Notes under the pieces: generated by a model
Database searches by the model: none
Told to the model about the DNA's origin: nothing
The model's input: only the letters and a program-made list of their open reading frames with translations
Translations under genes and position numbers: made by a program
Shown here: in pieces, positions 12,770-24,181 of the stretch
How the letters are laid out: every line of letters begins with the position of its first letter
Position numbering within the stretch: the stretch's first letter is position 1
Assembly: GCA_015680685.1 (NCBI GenBank)
Contig: MNCI01004986.1
Location: 17,084 to 81,083 of the forward strand
Direction of reading: 5' to 3'
Source of the DNA: Gnetum montanum
Taxonomy: Eukaryota; Streptophyta; Gnetopsida; Gnetales; Gnetaceae
Length of the DNA: 64,000 bases

Positions 12770-13625
12770 TGATGAATCGTGGTTTGCTAGGCCCTGATAT
12801 CGGATCTTCGATATTGGGTATGCGATATCATAGCTTGGATAATGATATCAAATACATGATACTGTGATTCCTATGTAGGCCTATAAACATACAATTTAGG
12901 CACACAGGAAAGGAGTCAGTTGGTAAGCTTTAGGATAGAGTCTTTTTGTTAGTTTTTAGTTCTCTCCCCAGTGCATGCCCGCAATGTGATGTTTGAAATT
13001 ATATGGAACCTTTGTTTGAGTGTGATGTACTTGGACAGGCACACAACCAGAAATAAAGATCGAGATTACTTTATCATTACAACATTCACTTAGTCTTTAA
13101 TTGTTTAATTCTTGATTATTATTTATTGTTTTCTTAGTTAATATTGCTTTTATCATCATTTACTATTTCTATTGTTAAATGTGGAATGGGTATGCCTTAA
13201 TCATGAACATTTAACTGTAACTACTTGGTAACCTAGTAGCGTATCTAGGAGTGCTTCCAGTAACATGCGCTTGGTAAGCCTAGAAGTTGTACACAAAGTC
13301 CAAGATGCATACGAATGATTAAGGACAGAGGCTCATTGCACTTAGGCTAATCTAGATTTTTTTTCCTATTGCGTATTAGCTTAAATCAAGATTATTTTTC
13401 ATTGTCTCTAGGAGTAGCCTAGTGTTAGGAATTAGATCATACACCTCATGTTGGACTAAACCATACGTGAGAAAGTAATTACTAGTCCAGGTTGGAAGAC
13501 AATGAACTACGATCAACAAGTAACTATCTAGGTGCCACAATTAATCTATCTATGGAGTTTGATTGGATCGTGCATACACGCTTGTATTCGTATGGTTGAG
13601 CATACTGGTACCTCACCGCTCATCA
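12770..13625 (+). repeat. lone Athila-type LTR inserted in the LINE
   Basis: Starts TGATGAATCG and ends CCGCTCATCA, with GATATC-like palindromes in the first 90 bases, a TATAAACA box near 12882 and an AATAAAGA signal near 13050. No internal retroelement sequence adjoins either end; LINE RT lies to the left and LINE endonuclease to the right. Flanking pentamers are GCATT and TCATC, which do not match, so the duplication has mutated or the locus recombined. Confidence 0.8.
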
Positions 13626-13639
13626 TCATCCCTATATTT

Positions 13640-14480
13640 TCCTTGACTTTTGAGCTAACTTTATAGTAAATTTTATTTCTATTCTTAGTTTTTGTTGTTT
13701 GAGAAATAATTTGAACTTGCAACAAAAACTATACATGATGATGGAAAGACTCCACTAAATCTTCTTCAACTTTCAACTTTATAATAAATTCAATATCTTC
13801 ATAAGAACATAAAGGTAAATCAATGCAAAAGTTACCTTAAGGTCATTTGCAAGTAAATAATGAAGATTGAAAAAATTTAGCAGGGCCATTGCAAATAAGA
13901 ATATAAGAAAATTTTGTCCATTGTAATAGTTATTGACCCATCTTATTAATAGTGCCATTTGTAGAATGCCATGTTTAGCTGTGATCTTCAACAATGTTTA
14001 AGTTACCAACATTATGTTACCATTTAGTAATTTTTGTTTGCTGTGAATCTATCCTTGTATTAAAATCTCCACAAACAAACACTAAGCCTTTTGCTAAAAA
14101 TTCTACAAGATCTCCACCTAAGAATTGAAAAGGATAGGTATTAGAAAACTCTATAGAATAATACAATGTAGAATCTTTAGGGGCAAAATAGCATATGCCA
14201 AGGAGAATACAACCATGGTAACATAATATTTTTAGCCAAACATATTTTTTACGATCATCAGTTTTTCCTAAAAGCACACAATTTTCTCACTAATACTACA
14301 ATGCCACTAGAGGTTCTAAATTTTCACTTTGCTCTTATGTTTTTTGCAACAAATTTTAAAAAATTAAGGAACTACAAAATTTATATAATTAACTGCCCAA
14401 GTTTCAACAAAACCAAAAATATTAAAGCTATCAAAGAAACTAATACTATTTAATGACAACTTTATTTGCAATTCCACCAT
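13640..14480 (-). pseudogene. LINE endonuclease domain, decayed
   Basis: Apurinic/apyrimidinic-like endonuclease that would nick the target site. The clean part is 14017-14277 (minus): YVWLKI, then a CYFAPKDSTLY block, then LVFVCGDFNTRI, the conserved GDFN motif of the family. Upstream, SSGIVVLVRK (about 14310) fits the usual G-S-GGIAVLVRK block. Downstream a short remnant runs to the LTR at 13625. Stops are frequent. It is the 5' half of the same LINE as the RT to the left. Confidence 0.75.
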
Positions 14481-14529
14481 CCACATCTTACCAAAACTTT
14501 ATGTTTTTTGAATAATTTTTGGAATAATG

Positions 14530-14700
14530 CTTATTTATGAAATGAAATGAAACTTTATCAAGTCCAAAGACCCATAGGATTTATTGGACAAATATTACAT
14601 TTTAATAAAATAAAGATAGACTTTACAAATTGACTAAGCACCAATAAGGGCATCAAAAACAAATATATAGGATTTTTGCTATAACATTATAATGTTGTAA
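14530..14700 (-). repeat. probable LINE 3' tail fragment
   Basis: Minus strand shows a TTTGTTTTTGATGCCC block and a CCTATGGGTCTTTGGACTTG block ending in repeated TTTCA, like plant LINE 3' ends. A shorter, inverted relative lies at 8985-9065. Confidence 0.45.
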
Positions 14701-15478
14701 TTACTAGTATACTACTAGGTATGCTACAAAACCCTTTTCACAAGATACCTTAACCTTTTTCCATTTTTCAACCCTTTCTGCAAGTTTATGTTGAGTAAGA
14801 TCTTTATTTATCTAAACGTTTTCCCTATTCTCACTTTGCTTCAATTGTCTTTGGTGTCTCCAAACATATTATTTGCCTTCTACATTGTGAAACTTAACAA
14901 TCAATATTAAATATAATATTATACTAAAATATAAAATAAAGAATAAAGAATACGTTCTTGAATGTTCCATATTTGAACAATAAGACTCCCTTTCCAAATC
15001 ATTCCTTTATTCAATAAAACTATAACAAATATATTTAATATATCTTTTTCCAAAGTTCAAGCAAACAGTGTGGCCATACATAAAACAAAATGTGTGTAGG
15101 TTTAGTCAAACACTGATTTCGGGAAGGTCACCAAATATGTGGTGAGGGAAATAAGGCCAATGTTGGCGTTCATATAGAATTGAGAAATAGTGTCGGCGCG
15201 CGTAATTTGAAAAATCATGGTTGTTTTGTTGACTCGACTTAGAAATAGTTGGCAATTGTTAAAAAGATCGCACTAAATGATAGGGTTTGTTTGCAACATT
15301 CTAACGACTCTGAATATTTTAAATACGTCAATGTCATTACTATATCAATTGGGTTGCAGCGTGGCGTTTACCGATTAACGTTTTACCAGCGACTCATAAT
15401 CGAGCAGTCAAGTCAATGCAAAAAAGGACAACAGCTGAACGTTTATGGTTTGGATTAGTTGCATAAACTTTAGCTTTA
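14701..15478. other. no gene seen
   Basis: AT-rich DNA to about 15100, then a more GC-balanced stretch leading to the lectin fragment. Short ORFs such as 15249-15458 have no recognisable motif. The GC-balanced part could be the old upstream region of the lectin gene. Confidence 0.4.
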
Positions 15479-15795
15479 TTGCGTTGGATCAGGAAAATGG
15501 CTGCTTGTTCTTCTTGCTTTGTAGATTGCTGGTTTTGCTGTTGTCAGCTCTGTTTTTTGTCAAAGAAAAACTTCGCTGCTGCAACGTACCGAATCTTTTG
15601 GGGGGAAATCTTCACACCTCAGCACACCATAACATCCAGCAACGGAGATTTCGTGTTCGGATTCTTTTAATGTACTTTTTCTCTTACAAATAATATAATG
15701 ATTTGGAAAATCCCTAAAGAGAAAAATGTGCAATGTAGAGTGAATCGCTGCTTTCGGAAAGGGCATAAAAACAGTCAAACCTGTGCAAACCGTCG
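15479..15795 (+). pseudogene. G-type (S-locus/bulb) lectin receptor-kinase exon fragment
   Basis: From an ATG at 15497 a cysteine-rich hydrophobic signal-peptide-like start leads into IFTPQHTITSSNGDFVFGFF. This matches the N-terminus of bulb-lectin receptor kinases (usual pattern: D-T-I...IVSSGG-F-LGFF). A stop follows at 15668, but in a shifted frame the homology continues as NNIMIWKIPKEKNVQCRVNR (about 15690-15750), the decayed form of the family's GIWYKKIP...VVWVANR block. Nothing of the kinase is present nearby. It could be a broken host gene or a fragment captured by a mobile element. The only host-gene-like sequence in the window. Confidence 0.65.
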
Positions 15796-15907
15796 GCACG
15801 GTTGGTGTAAAGAATTTTAAAGGGCTATGAAGGTTACTTCAAACGGTCTCTCTCGGTAATTTTTTCACTCCAAAAATATAAGTAGAAGTGCAACCACAAT
15901 TTATATA

Positions 15908-16331
15908 TTAGCTCATATATATCTTTCTCTATGAATTGGCCGAGATGGTTTTAAAGAAGACGATGTTAACCAAACTTGACTATTGAATGAGGAACAAGAT
16001 AACTAAAAATAAAATCATCCATCCTCTATTTCTCTACCCATTTCTCAATTTAATTATACTCTCTTGATTAAGTTTGTTTTGTCTTTGTTTGTTCAAGGTG
16101 TTTTTGAAACATAGATCTCTTGCATAAATAACATCTCAAAAACACCATGAATAAGCAAAGACAGAAAAAACTTGACTGAGAGGGTATAACTAAATTGGGA
16201 AATGGGTAGAGAAACAGTGGATGAGTGATTTTGTTTTTAGTTATCTTGTTTCTTTGTTCAGTTGAGCTTGGTTAACATCATCTTCTTTAAAATCATCTTG
16301 ACCAATTCATAGAAATATATATAAAAGCTAG
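15908..16331. repeat. foldback (long inverted repeat, MITE-like)
   Basis: A left arm of about 200 bp (15908-16107) and a right arm (16136-16331) are near-perfect reverse complements around a loop of about 28 bases. Matching landmarks are ATGAATTGG (15931) with CCAATTCAT (16302), and GGTGTTTTTGA (16097) with TCAAAAACACC (16136). There is no coding capacity. A transcript would fold into a long hairpin. It may be a MITE or foldback transposon; terminal duplications are not clear. Confidence 0.75.
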
Positions 16332-16514
16332 TGGAGTTGTTTTGCGGGTTAGGAGTAGAATTTAATTATTATTTTTCAAAAGCTTAAAGTTATTAATTAT
16401 CATTATAAAGGTCATTATTATAAAAGTTATGTTGTAAAAATATTTTTGAAAGTTTTAAAGTTATCAATTATCATTAGAAAGGACATTGTTGTAAATTTTT
16501 AAGTTGTTAAAGTA
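16332..16514. other. AT-rich flank of element B
   Basis: No gene. It contains a direct repeat: AAAGTTATYAATTATCATTA occurs at about 16386 and 16461. If element B is removed, this joins the Helitron sequence at 27723, so it may be Helitron 3' noncoding DNA. Confidence 0.5.
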
Positions 16515-16519
16515 TTATT

Positions 16520-17462
16520 TGATGAGTGGCGAGGTACCTCTATGCCCAACCAACGAATCACAAGTGTTTACATGCGGGTCGAATTCCGCAAACTTTAATT
16601 ACCAAGTACGCTAGAGCTAAATGGTGAGTTCGTGTTGTCCGTTTGTTGTCTTCCTAGTCTCACTTGTGAAATGCAAGTGTATGGTTAAGTGCAACTAAGG
16701 CATAAGATTTTTTATTGTTTTGTGTTTTATAACTTGATCACCTAAAACAAGAATAAAAGTGAGAGTAATTAAGTGCTAAGTAAACTATTGTCTAATCTAG
16801 CCTAACACAAGTAACTATCCCCACTTCTTGGGCACATCCTGAACTTCATGTAAGCACTGTTGGGTTGTTAAACACTAACCATTTTTGAGCTACCAAGTGT
16901 CACATGTATGTTCAAAGGGGTTGTGCTTGTGTATTTTAATTAGTTGCTTAATTAATCAAAATTAATTGTTGAATGAATAACATTAATGTAAACTACATGA
17001 AATCATATGTAAATGCATAAAGAAAGAAAGTCTCAAGTGCCACAAGAATGAATCAAAGAGCTTGTCTTTATTGACAAGATAATGGTGCGCTCAAGTACAT
17101 CAATGCTTGAATAAAAATCTAATCATGCTTAGACCTCCTGCTGCGAGCACTTGGAAAATATGCTAACATGGAAATGAACAAACTATAAGAGTTTCGCTAC
17201 TTGATTGCAGAAACTACTTCTGAATCATGTGCCCAAGGGCTATATTTATACGCCCAAGAGTAACCCTGCAATATTGAATGCCTAATCTTGTATCTTGGGA
17301 CGCAATATCGTGTACCATATATCATGTACCTGATATCGCAGTTGCTCCAATATTGGAGCCTAAGTAAAACATGATTCNAGATGCAATATCGTGTACCATA
17401 TATCATGTACCCGATATCGCAGTTGCTCCAATATTGGAGCCTAAGTAAAACATGATTCATCA
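16520..17462 (-). repeat. 3' LTR of element B (contains an assembly join)
   Basis: Left end TGATGAGTGGCGAGG is preceded by TTATT. A single N at 17378 separates two nearly identical copies of about 80 bp (17299-17377 and 17379-17458), which explains why this LTR is longer than its 869 bp partner. GATATC motifs lie at 17280-17420; a TATA box in minus orientation at 17243-17250. Confidence 0.88.
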
Positions 17463-19479
17463 TACTCCCACGAATAAATAAAAACTCATCCTCGAGTATA
17501 GAAGAAGAGGAACAAGTCCCTTACAAAATATATTAGGAGGTATGGAATATTTGACTAACATGTAGAGTGACACAAAGAAAATAGAGAAATACAGAAGTGC
17601 CCGAGCATACATTATTATAATTGTGTACAAAATTTGGGTGTTCATGACAACAGGGAAGAACGGCCTCAGATCTAATGGAAATCCAACCCCTCTTGACAAT
17701 AGAAGAATGAGGGAGAGGTAGAAGAGATCTAGCAGTTATGAACAATCTTCAATGAGTGATATTGCTGCATCCTCTTTAGTGAAGAAAATCTCGCTTCCAG
17801 TCCATGCTTCCCATTACAATCACAACAAAATCAAGGATTAGTATATAAAGTGTAACACATAATAGCTGAATGCCTTATCTTGTCAGTGATTTTATCTAGC
17901 TAACTTGTGATTGTGGTAGATTGGTTGCTTGATAATGTTAGTGGGAAGATTGACAAATGGGTTAAGTAAGAGAAGCAGTCTATAAAATTCAAAAGAAGCT
18001 TAACACAAGGAATACTGGAAAGAAGGTATAAAAATTCACAATAATAAAAAGAAGGAATTCATAAAAAATAGTTGTGAAGATGTGTACAATTGGATGACAT
18101 TGATGGGATAAATAAAAAATAATTTGATTATAAAAATGTCTAAGGTTAAAGAACTTAACTTAACCAAACTAAAAGATATGCAGGTGGGTCCTATCCAAAG
18201 TAGGCACAGGCCTTTTATGCCCTTACATAACTTCAAACCAAGGAGTCTATGGGCATCATGGATGATTAATGGTTATGGAAAGTTAAGCAAAAAAACCTAG
18301 AAGTAACTGATTGAGAAACTCGACACATCAAACCAAAACATCAAATCAAAACATGAAACTGACAATGAGGTGAGGCATGAAAAGCATAGATGGATGAAAG
18401 AGAGAATGGAATGAAGTTCGTAATTATGGTCACATGAAGTTCTTTTTGGAGTTTGTGATTAAATGACTCGGTAGGAACCATCCTTAGTCTAGACCAAAAC
18501 CAACCACTTTTAGTGACTTTGCATCGACATTTTAAGACTAGTCCATCCCATGAGAGATAAGAATGCTTCCACAAAACAACCACTATTCCAAATTAGAGAA
18601 GAAGTAGGAAGTGAGAAAGGGCCTTAGTTAGAGGAGACAAGATAAGTCCCATAACCAGTGCTTGTAGCCCTTTAATTTGGTCTAAGGGGTGTGCTTTGAA
18701 TTCGCATATATNNNNNNNNNNNNNNNNNNNNNNNNNNNNNNNNNNNNNNNNNNNNNNNNNNNNNNNNNNNNNNNNNNNNNNNNNNNNNNNNNNNNNNNNN
18801 NNNNNNNNNNNNNNNNNNNNNNNNNNNNNNNNNNNNNNNNNNNNNNNNNNNNNNNNNNNNNNNNNNNNNNNNNNNNNNNNNNNNNNNNNNNNNNNNNNNN
18901 NNNNNNNNNNNNNNNNNNNNNNNNNNNNNNNNNNNNNNNNNNNNTTTTAAAATAAGGAAAACCATAGAGTGCATGGATGGGTGGATGATGTCGACTCACT
19001 ACCTATTACATGAAAAGAAACCATGTCCTAGTTGTCAGTAACGACATTCGAAGTCAGAAACCAGACATCAACAATCAAATTACAAATGAAACATACCATA
19101 ATTGTGTAGCACATTACCATTGTACCTAACACCTTATTAGAAAAAAGAGTAGAGAATCACACCAAACAGAAAAAAATATAAAAGAAAGTAAAAGAGTATT
19201 CAAGAAGTATTAAATATACTAATGATGGTATAAAATAAAAACTTAAAAAAGATCACTAACTTGAAAAACAAAAAGATGTAAAAGAAAGAATATGAAAACA
19301 AAAAGTTGTAAAACCAAAAATGTGTAAAAAAAAAGTGAAAAGACTAAGGATAAACATAAAGTATTAGTATGGATGGACATCTCCCCCATGACTAAGTTGG
19401 AAGGGGAAGATCTAAAAGATTGAGTGTGGTTGTCCATTTGGCAAGGTTTTTGTTGAGTTGGTTGGCTTGAGCTCATGGA
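17463..19479 (-). other. 3' noncoding region of element B
   Basis: Starts with the minus-strand polypurine tract (TCGTGGGAGTA next to the LTR). No protein can be supported; ORFs at 17533-18236 are short and lack motifs. The region aligns with 52036-54010 in element E over most of its length and, inverted, with 5250-7182 in element A. Confidence 0.75.
18712..18944. other. sequence gap (233 Ns)
   Basis: Run of N inside element B's 3' noncoding region. The homologous region of element E (about 53240-53610) shows what the gap probably holds, including a poly-T run that would be hard to assemble. Confidence 0.95.
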
Positions 19480-20815
19480 AAGATTTCAGTTGTTGGATGT
19501 TGACTAATTATTTCTTATCTGGGCTATTAGGTTTATAGATAATCATGACCCTAGATGGAAAAGTCTCATCAATAATGTAAGGTCCTTTCCACAACATTTG
19601 AAATTTGGTTTGTTGAGGTACGTTTGCAGGATTCTAGTAGATAACCTTGTCTCCTAGTTGAAATTTGACTTTACTTATTTTGAGGTCATGGAATTTCTTG
19701 TTGAATTCCTTATGCATTTTGTTGGATGATAAGGCCATTAATTGATTTTCATCTAGAAAGTTAAGGTTCATTAATTGTTATTTTTATGCTAGACTTAGAT
19801 CTAAGTCAAGGTCATAGGTTGTAGAGAGTGCACAAAGCTTGGATTGGATGGGAAGTGTTGGTAGTTTTTTTACATGAGCTCATAGGGAGAATAACCTATG
19901 GGAAGCTTCCATGTGGAGCGATAGGCCCAAAGGGCATCGTTTAATTTGGTGCTCTAGTCCCTTTGATATTTTCTAATAGTGCATGTTAGAATTTTTGTAA
20001 TCTCTGGATTAGTAACTTGAGCTTGACCATTGGATTGACAGTGGTAAAGTGTTATGAGTTTATGCTCAACCCCCAAGCACTGCATAAGTTTTCAGAAAGT
20101 GGCACCTGTGAAATGAGTCCCATTGTCAAAAATTAATGCATGAGGCACACCAAACTTATTTATGATGTTCTGTTGTACAAACTGAGCAATAGTAGTGGAT
20201 GTACAATTGGTGACAACTGCTACTTCTACCCACTTAGTGCAATAGTCAACTGGGACTATTGTATATGCATTTCCAGTTGACAAAGGTGTGATGGGACCCA
20301 TAAGGCCAATACCCCAAATATTGAATGTCTTGAGAGGTTGAATCCATTGCTATGGCCCCTTCATTTGAGCTGTCATTTCATCATTCCTCTAATAATGATC
20401 ACAAGTGTGGACGAATTGGTGTGCATCCTTGAAGATTGTTGGATACTAATATCTTACCATGAGGATTTTGATGGCTATGCATCTCTCAATACAATGGCCC
20501 CCATAGGGGCCTTCATGAGCATCCTAGAGAATGTGTAGTTGATTTGTGTTAGGGACACACCATCGTATGAGGCCATTGAGACATGCTTTGTAAAGATTCC
20601 CATTGATTTTCATGAAATGCTTAACCTAGTGAAGAAACTATTATTTCTTCTGGGTGTCCAGCCCTTGCAGTAGTTCTTTCTTGAGTAGATAAGTGAGAAT
20701 GGTATCATACCATTTTGGTTCATTGGGAATTTGTGCATTAATAGCCCCTACAAGGAGAGATTCGTTAGGAAATTGATCAGATAAGGGGCTTTCTTTCTCC
20801 TTGTCATCCCATCTT
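19480..20815 (-). pseudogene. integrase of element B, decayed
   Basis: Minus strand: HEGPYGGH begins the zinc domain near 20745. The core reads WGIGLMGPITP near 20290-20320, where the first catalytic Asp of WGIDFMG has become Gly. The second Asp is intact (FDNGTHFTG near 20130). The catalytic Glu of QAEVT is Gln (QAQVT near 20020). ALWAYRSTWKLPIGYSPYEL lies near 19890. Stops occur throughout. Element A has lost different catalytic residues, so each copy decayed on its own. Confidence 0.85.
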
Positions 20816-20817
20816 AG

Positions 20818-22110
20818 CTATGATAAGTGGTTAGCAATCACATTTTCCACACCCTTTTGATCTACCATTATGAGATTAAACTCTTGCAAAATCATGAGCC
20901 ACCATATGACATGGGGGCTCACTATTGGTTTATCCATTAAAAACTGGATGGCACCATGATCTGTGTGCATGAATACTTTATAGCCAAGCACATAGTGCCT
21001 AAAATTTTCTAATGTAAAGACCATCACCATCAACTCTTTTTCCATAGTGGTGTAACTTAGCTATGTACCTGCAATACTTCAGCTTGCACAATGAATGTAA
21101 TATGAACATTTTTGCTCATCCAACTACATAAGCACTACCCCCAAAGCATAATTTGATGCATTAATCATCACATGAAATGGCCTAGACCAATTAGGTTCTT
21201 GTAGAATTAGGGTTTCAACAAGATTTTACTTCAGTTGTTGAAATGTTATTTCACATGCAAGGATCTATAAAAATGATGCATCTTTCTTTGTTAATTCAAC
21301 CAACGACTTGGTGATTTTGGAAAAATTCTTAATAAAGCATTGGTAGTAGCTAGTATGACCAAAGAATGACTGCACTTCTTTAACTATTTCCAGTTGACGG
21401 GTTATTCCTTCGATGATCCTTATTTTTCTAAGATTCACCTTGATTCTTGCTTTTAAGATATGGTGCCCCAAGACTATGCTTTCTTGGGCCATAAGATGGC
21501 TCTTTTACCAATTGAATCAAAGGTTTGTTTCAATACATCTCCTCAACACCTACTCAAGATGGTCTAGGGCTTACTCGAATGCAACTCCGTAGGTAGAAAG
21601 ATCATCCATGAAGACTTCTACCTTACTATTGGTTTGTTGTCGGAAAATGCTAAGGACTAATCATTGGAATGTAGCTAGGGCATTACATAGATCGAATGGC
21701 ATCTAACGATAAGAAAAAGCCCCCTAAGGACTTGTGAAATTCATCTTTGCCTAGTCCTCTGGTGCGATCCAGATTTGGTTATAGCCCCTATAACTATCTA
21801 GAAAGTTATAATAGTTTTGCCTAGTTATGGTGTTCAGCACTTGGTCAACAAAAGGTAGTGGAAAATGATCTTTGAAAGTTACCAAAGCCAAAAATTAATG
21901 CACATCCACCATTTACCTCCTTTCTTAGGCACAATCATGAGTGGACTAACCCACTCACTATCTGCAACAGGATAGATGAATCCCACCTTGAGGAGTTGTT
22001 CAATATCCTCTTTGACAATCTAGTTTAATTTGGGATTCAAATGCTGCTATGGCTGTCATGTCAGATTAACGATAGGGTTAGTGTATATCTGGTGCTAGAA
22101 TATTCTTGGA
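20818..22110 (-). pseudogene. pol: reverse transcriptase and RNase H of element B, decayed
   Basis: Minus strand: VSPLMIVPKKGGKWWMCINF near 21900-21960 opens the palm. The central RT is split over several frames, and a remnant of the catalytic box appears as SSWMIFLP near 21605. SYYQCFIKNFSKITKSLVEL (21280-21350) is the thumb/connection block. RNase H follows with EKELMVMVF, HTDHGAIQFL and ANHLS (20818-21045), the last Asp changed to Asn. Closest in wording to element A. Confidence 0.85.
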
Positions 22111-22878
22111 TCTATTCTAGTGAGCTTGGTATATGAGCAGGCAAAGGTTGTTGACCATTTTTTCACAACCTTCATCAACATCTTCTTTTGTTCTGCAACG
22201 AGATTTGCATTAATAATGACCGATCTTCCATTTTTCAAGAACAAAAACTCCATTCTAGTTGATAATGTCTTTAATTCAAGGGTTTCTTATTTGAAATTGT
22301 CAGAAATCTCCAACTCTCCCAATTAACATCATCATTTGTTTCCTTAGAGAGTTGGTGATGAACTTGCTTGAGCTTGTCCATACTTGCAACATATTTACAT
22401 GTTAAGCACTTAGTAGGTTCCATGCACAATGCATTGCTGCTAGAATCAGCTATTAGCCATTGGGTGCCTTCTTGTTTTATGACTACCTTGCATAAACATC
22501 TTTGGATTTCAGCTTCTAGTGCACATTGCTTGCATGCAGAGATAGATGTTCACTTTATTGACCATAGCTTTTGCACATATTGGCACCTTGAATTGTTGTA
22601 TGCGATACATAGAACCTTCTTCTTCTTGATCTTTCCAAATTCATTTTCTTTAGATATCTCTAAGGAAAGATCTCTAATGGCCATTTTTGCATCAATGGTG
22701 CTTAACCATGCCCTTGCCATAATAGTTGGGAAGTCTCCTTTATAGTTCTTCACCTTGATTACTAGGAAGTCGGTAGGATATGACCACCCAAAAATGGTGG
22801 TTATGATGTCTTCTACAATTCCCAATGGAACAGTGATGGATTGGCTGACCAACTCTAGTTGGATGTTCCTCTTCTTCT
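22111..22878 (-). pseudogene. pol linker and C-terminal protease of element B, first copy
   Basis: Minus strand 22550-22852 reads GIVEDIITTIFGWSYPTDFLVIKV and on to KKKVLCIAY, the downstream half of the Athila protease. The segment 22695-22878 is repeated at 23757-23945 but the two differ at roughly one base in six by eye, so they are separate family copies and not a recent duplication. At 22878 the protease stops within TGTTCCTCTTCTT, which it shares with element 3' ends, and the sequence switches to an LTR junction. Confidence 0.8.
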
Positions 22879-23756
22879 ATACTCGAGGACAAGTTTTTAT
22901 TCAGTTGTGGGGGTATGATGAATCATGTTTTTCATAAGCTTTGATATCAGAGCAGTTATGATATCAAGTACATGATATGACAACCTAAGATGTGATATCA
23001 GACATTTGATATCACAGGGTTACTCCTGGGCCTATAAATACAACCTGTGGGCACACAATTCAAGAGTATTTTTTGTAGTCGAGTAGTGAAACTCTTGCAG
23101 TTTGTTCATTTGAGAGTTATAATATTTTCTAGGTGCTCGTAGCATGAGGTCTAAGTGTGATTGGATCTTTATTCAAGCATTGACCATTGTGTTGGCAATA
23201 AAGATGATCTCTTTGATTCATCCTTGCAACACTTGCGAATTTCTTTCTTTATGCATTTACATATCATGATTTCATGCAGTTTAAATTAATGTTATTTATT
23301 CAGTAATTAATTTTAATTAATTAATCAACTAATTTAAATACACAAGAATTCCCCTTCAAACATATGTGTGACACTTGGTAGCTTAGAAATGGTTAACATT
23401 TGACAACCTAGCAGTGTTTATACTAAGTTTAGGATGTGTCCAGGAAGTGGTGATGGTTACTTGTGTTAGGCTAGATTAGAAAATAGGTTACTTAGCACTT
23501 AATTACTCTTACTTTTATTCTTGTTTTAGGTGATCAATTGATAAAACAAAAAATAATAAAAAATCCTATGCGTTAGTCACACTTAATCATACACTTGTGT
23601 TTCACAAGTGAGACTGGGAAGACAATGAATGGACAACTTGAACTCACCATTTTGCTCTAGCATACTTGGTAATTAAAATCTATGGAATTCTATCAGATTG
23701 CATGTGAATGTTTGTGATTTGTATGGTTGGGCGTAGGGGTACCTCGTCACTCATCA
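22879..23756 (+). repeat. inverted LTR segment with attached polypurine tract inside element B
   Basis: 22879-22915 is the last stretch of an Athila internal region on the + strand (CTCGAGGACAAG, GTTGTGGGGGTA). It is followed by a full 841 bp LTR, 22916-23756, from TGATGAATCATG to CTCATCA. The LTR has five GATATC-type sites, a TATAAATA box at 23033-23040 and AATAAA at 23198-23203. It is opposite in direction to element B. There is no target duplication; both edges lie in short homologies with the protease gene (TGTTCCTCTTCTT on the left, CATCA on the right). Confidence 0.8.
23033..23040 (+). promoter_or_regulatory. TATA box of the inverted LTR
   Basis: TATAAATA, 117 bases inside the LTR and 165 bases before its AATAAA signal, the normal LTR promoter layout. 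Confidence 0.55.
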
Positions 23757-24123
23757 ATGGTGCCTAACCATGCCCTTCCCATAATAATTGGAAAGTCCCC
23801 TTACAATTCTCCACCTTGATTACTAGGAAGTTGGCAGGATATGACAACCCATAAATAGTAGTTATGATGTCTTCTACCAGTCCCAATTGAATAGTGATGG
23901 ATTGGTCAGCTAGCTCTAGCCAGATGTTGCTCTTCTTCAAGGGAGGAAGGTTCCACATCATGTACATCTCATGCAAGATTAGATTAACATCAGAACTACA
24001 GTCAAGAAGAGCTTTATAAGGCTCATTCTTAGCAATTTGCAAATATACTAGGAGACTAGGATTAGCTAACTTCTTGGGAAAGTTACTGGCTTGAATCCAA
24101 TCATATATATCATGGATCAACAT
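23757..24123 (-). pseudogene. protease of element B, N-terminal part
   Basis: Minus strand: MLIHDIYDWIQASNFPKKL, then KALLDCSSDVNLI (active site near 23990-24025; the usual D-S/L-G is D-C-S here), then GLVEDIITTIYG. The changed glycine alone would inactivate it. It meets the inverted LTR at 23756. Confidence 0.8.
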
Positions 24124-24181
24124 TACAATATGGATTTAATCCAATCATATATATCATGGATCAACATTACAATATGGATTT
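24094..24181. repeat. 44 bp tandem duplication in element B
   Basis: AATCCAATCATATATATCAT and the next 24 bases occur twice, at 24094-24137 and 24138-24181, with no difference I can see. The length is not a multiple of three, so it shifts the gag-protease frame. It must be younger than the element. Confidence 0.85.

Noticed and set aside
12765-13630. Intact target duplication for the LTR at 12770-13625
   Set aside because: Flanking pentamers GCATT and TCATC do not match, so I call only a lone LTR.
15249-15458. ORF before the lectin fragment as a gene
   Set aside because: No recognisable domain, short, and without codon or context support.
15908-16514. Helitron 3' terminus (CTRR plus hairpin) left of element B
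   Set aside because: A CTAG near 16329 and the large foldback are suggestive, but there is no short GC-rich hairpin at the right distance.
18672-18999. Open frames spanning the N gap
   Set aside because: Openness is an artefact of unknown codons.
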